This document shows, in pieces, positions 63,190-64,000 of a stretch of 64,000 bases of DNA (position 1 is its first letter; the number at the start of each line of letters is the position of its first letter). Origin of the DNA: Lentzea californiensis (GTDB taxonomy: Bacteria > Actinomycetota > Actinomycetes > Mycobacteriales > Pseudonocardiaceae); assembly GCF_024648825.1 (NCBI RefSeq), contig NZ_JANBBE010000011.1:62001-126000 (forward strand). Direction: 5' to 3'. A model generated the notes under the pieces. It made no database searches and was not told the DNA's origin. It worked only from the letters and a program-made list of their open reading frames with translations. The position numbers and the translations under genes are program-made.

Positions 63190-63289
63190 CGGTATGCCTC
63201 CATGCGTCTTCGCCGCCGAATGCACCCCCGACGATCCTTATCTGTCCGATGTGTCCCGTGTTACACCGATGGCTACTGGAGGTGGGTGT

Positions 63290-64000
63290 TTGTTCCGGTT
63301 GCTGGAGACCGCCGTCCGCGTCGAGCCGCTGGAGGGGGAGGGGCTCACCAACGTCCTGCACCTCGTCACGCTGGCCGACGGGCGCAAAGCCGTGCTGCGC
63401 CAACCCAAGGTGGCGCGCGACCTGCCGAAGTTCGTCATCCCCGGCGCACCGGAGGTCCTCGCGCACAACGGCCGCGGTGACGTGCTGGTCGAGTACGTCG
63501 AGGGCCGGACGCTGGCGGACGCGCTGCCGGTGTCCGAAGAGGTCTGGCGGCGCATCGGCGAGGCGTTCGCGAAGGTCCACGCGGTCGGGTTGCTGCACAA
63601 CGACGTGAACCTGCACAACATCATCGTCAGCGAGGGAGCCGCCACGCTGATCGACTGGGACAACCCCGGCCTGGGCAACCCGCTCGACGAGCTGGCGGCG
63701 TTCGAGGAACACCTCTTCCTGCACGGAACCGTGCTGCCCCAGGCGTTCTGGATCGGCTACGGCTCCCGGCCCGGCCCGAACCTGCTGCGCGTGCACCGGA
63801 TCGCCGGGTGCATCGGCTGGCTCGCGAGCGGGGACTGGCGGCAGTGGGAGGCCGACAGGACGCTGAAGCCGGAGAACCTGGCCAGGGTCCGGAACTGGCG
63901 GCGACTGCTCGCGAGCTGGCTCGCCGACCAGTTCCGGACCGACTTCCTAGCGGCTGAGGTTGCGGTACTTCAGCACCGAGAGCGGCCAGAAGATCGCCAC
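63290..64000 (+). CDS. Phosphotransferase/kinase-like protein, 3' end outside window
   Basis: 237 codons are visible and the frame is still open at base 64000. The start is TTG 63290, chosen because GGAGG (63278-63282) stands seven bases before it. Kinase-fold motifs: KAVLRQPKV (Lys), LVEYVEGRTLADAL (hinge), LLHNDVNLHNIIV (catalytic HxDxxxxN) and LIDWDNPGLGNP (metal Asp). It belongs with APH/LPS-kinase-like small-molecule kinases. Divergent from the M28 gene. Confidence 0.85.
   Translation, partial: MFRLLETAVRVEPLEGEGLTNVLHLVTLADGRKAVLRQPKVARDLPKFVIPGAPEVLAHNGRGDVLVEYVEGRTLADALPVSEEVWRRIGEAFAKVHAVGLLHNDVNLHNIIVSEGAATLIDWDNPGLGNPLDELAAFEEHLFLHGTVLPQAFWIGYGSRPGPNLLRVHRIAGCIGWLASGDWRQWEADRTLKPENLARVRNWRRLLASWLADQFRTDFLAAEVAVLQHRERPEDRH
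63947..64000 (-). CDS. C-terminal tail of a leftward gene, rest outside window
   Basis: Read leftward from the window edge, 17 codons end in VAIFWPLSVLKYRNLSR and TAG (63949-63947). The hydrophobic-then-basic ending looks like a membrane-protein terminus. It overlaps the open 3' end of the kinase-like gene, so only one of the two may run as drawn. Confidence 0.4.
   Translation of the reverse strand: MAIFWPLSVLKYRNLSR

Overview
The window is about 64 kb of very GC-rich DNA. Nearly every third codon position is G or C, GTG and TTG starts are common, many genes overlap by ATGA or GTGA, and secreted proteins carry Tat or Sec leaders typical of filamentous actinobacteria. Gene content (many regulators, secreted hydrolases, a DasR-type chitinase operator, LuxR-tail regulators, a Nik1-like HAMP-array kinase, DUF6480 and DUF4360 proteins) fits Pseudonocardiaceae or relatives such as Lentzea, Saccharothrix or Amycolatopsis. 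That placement is inference. I saw no rRNA, tRNA, insertion sequence, phage gene, CRISPR array or origin, so this looks like ordinary chromosome.

Layout. 1-4.3 kb: the tail of a membrane protein, an AraC regulator, a nitroreductase divergent from a LysR regulator, and a secreted beta-propeller glycosidase-like protein. 4.5-8.7 kb: a mini-ORF coupled to two LuxR-type regulators, followed by three secreted proteins whose folds match plant pathogenesis-related families PR-5 (thaumatin), PR-4-like (double-psi barrel) and PR-1 (CAP). 8.7-16.1 kb: a SUKH protein, PaaZ, a Rieske/FAD oxidoreductase divergent from NDH-2, a ferritin-like/SRPBCC fusion coupled to NDH-2, and an M15/extensin-like Tat protein. 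16.2-18.4 kb: an intact DUF4360 gene whose ribosome site can be masked by a hairpin, an ATPase-fold protein, a decayed DUF4360 copy and an AT-rich palindromic island. 18.4-25.4 kb: a two-component system, an anchored protein, GH88, a GNAT protein, a phosphodiesterase and a Ppx-like protein. 25.4-32.7 kb: a signalling island with two STAS proteins, an HATPase anti-sigma-type protein, DUF6480, a 1381-residue hybrid kinase and a SpoIIE-type phosphatase. 32.7-43.5 kb: a PHP phosphoesterase, TMEM175, XRE regulator/SDR, AlkB, TetR/FadD, PRC-DUF2382, IlvD and an alginate-lyase-like protein. 43.6-53.3 kb: DUF1996 and DUF4142 secreted proteins, an SGNH hydrolase, and a six-gene LIV-type ABC importer operon with a fused permease. 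53.3-64 kb: a methyltransferase, a GH18 chitinase, MFS, DUF1152/LLM/NmrA, a BASS transporter, an esterase, an M28 peptidase, a phosphotransferase and the tail of a further gene.

How the parts fit. Secreted polymer-degrading enzymes dominate the accessory content. Two of them (alginate-lyase-like and chitinase) share the same upstream architecture: a GTTCAC-N4-GTGAAC-type palindrome followed by a DasR-like (dre) site. A third (GH88) has the palindrome alone. This suggests a small shared regulon tied to aminosugar supply. The STAS/HATPase/SpoIIE/hybrid-kinase set looks like a partner-switching stress module without its sigma factor. Further readable regulatory sites are a TetR-type operator between tetR and fadD, a LexA box at alkB, and two KstR-like boxes before the ABC operon. 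The most unusual candidate system is the regulator-coupled PR-5/PR-4/PR-1-like secreted trio at 4.5-8.7 kb.
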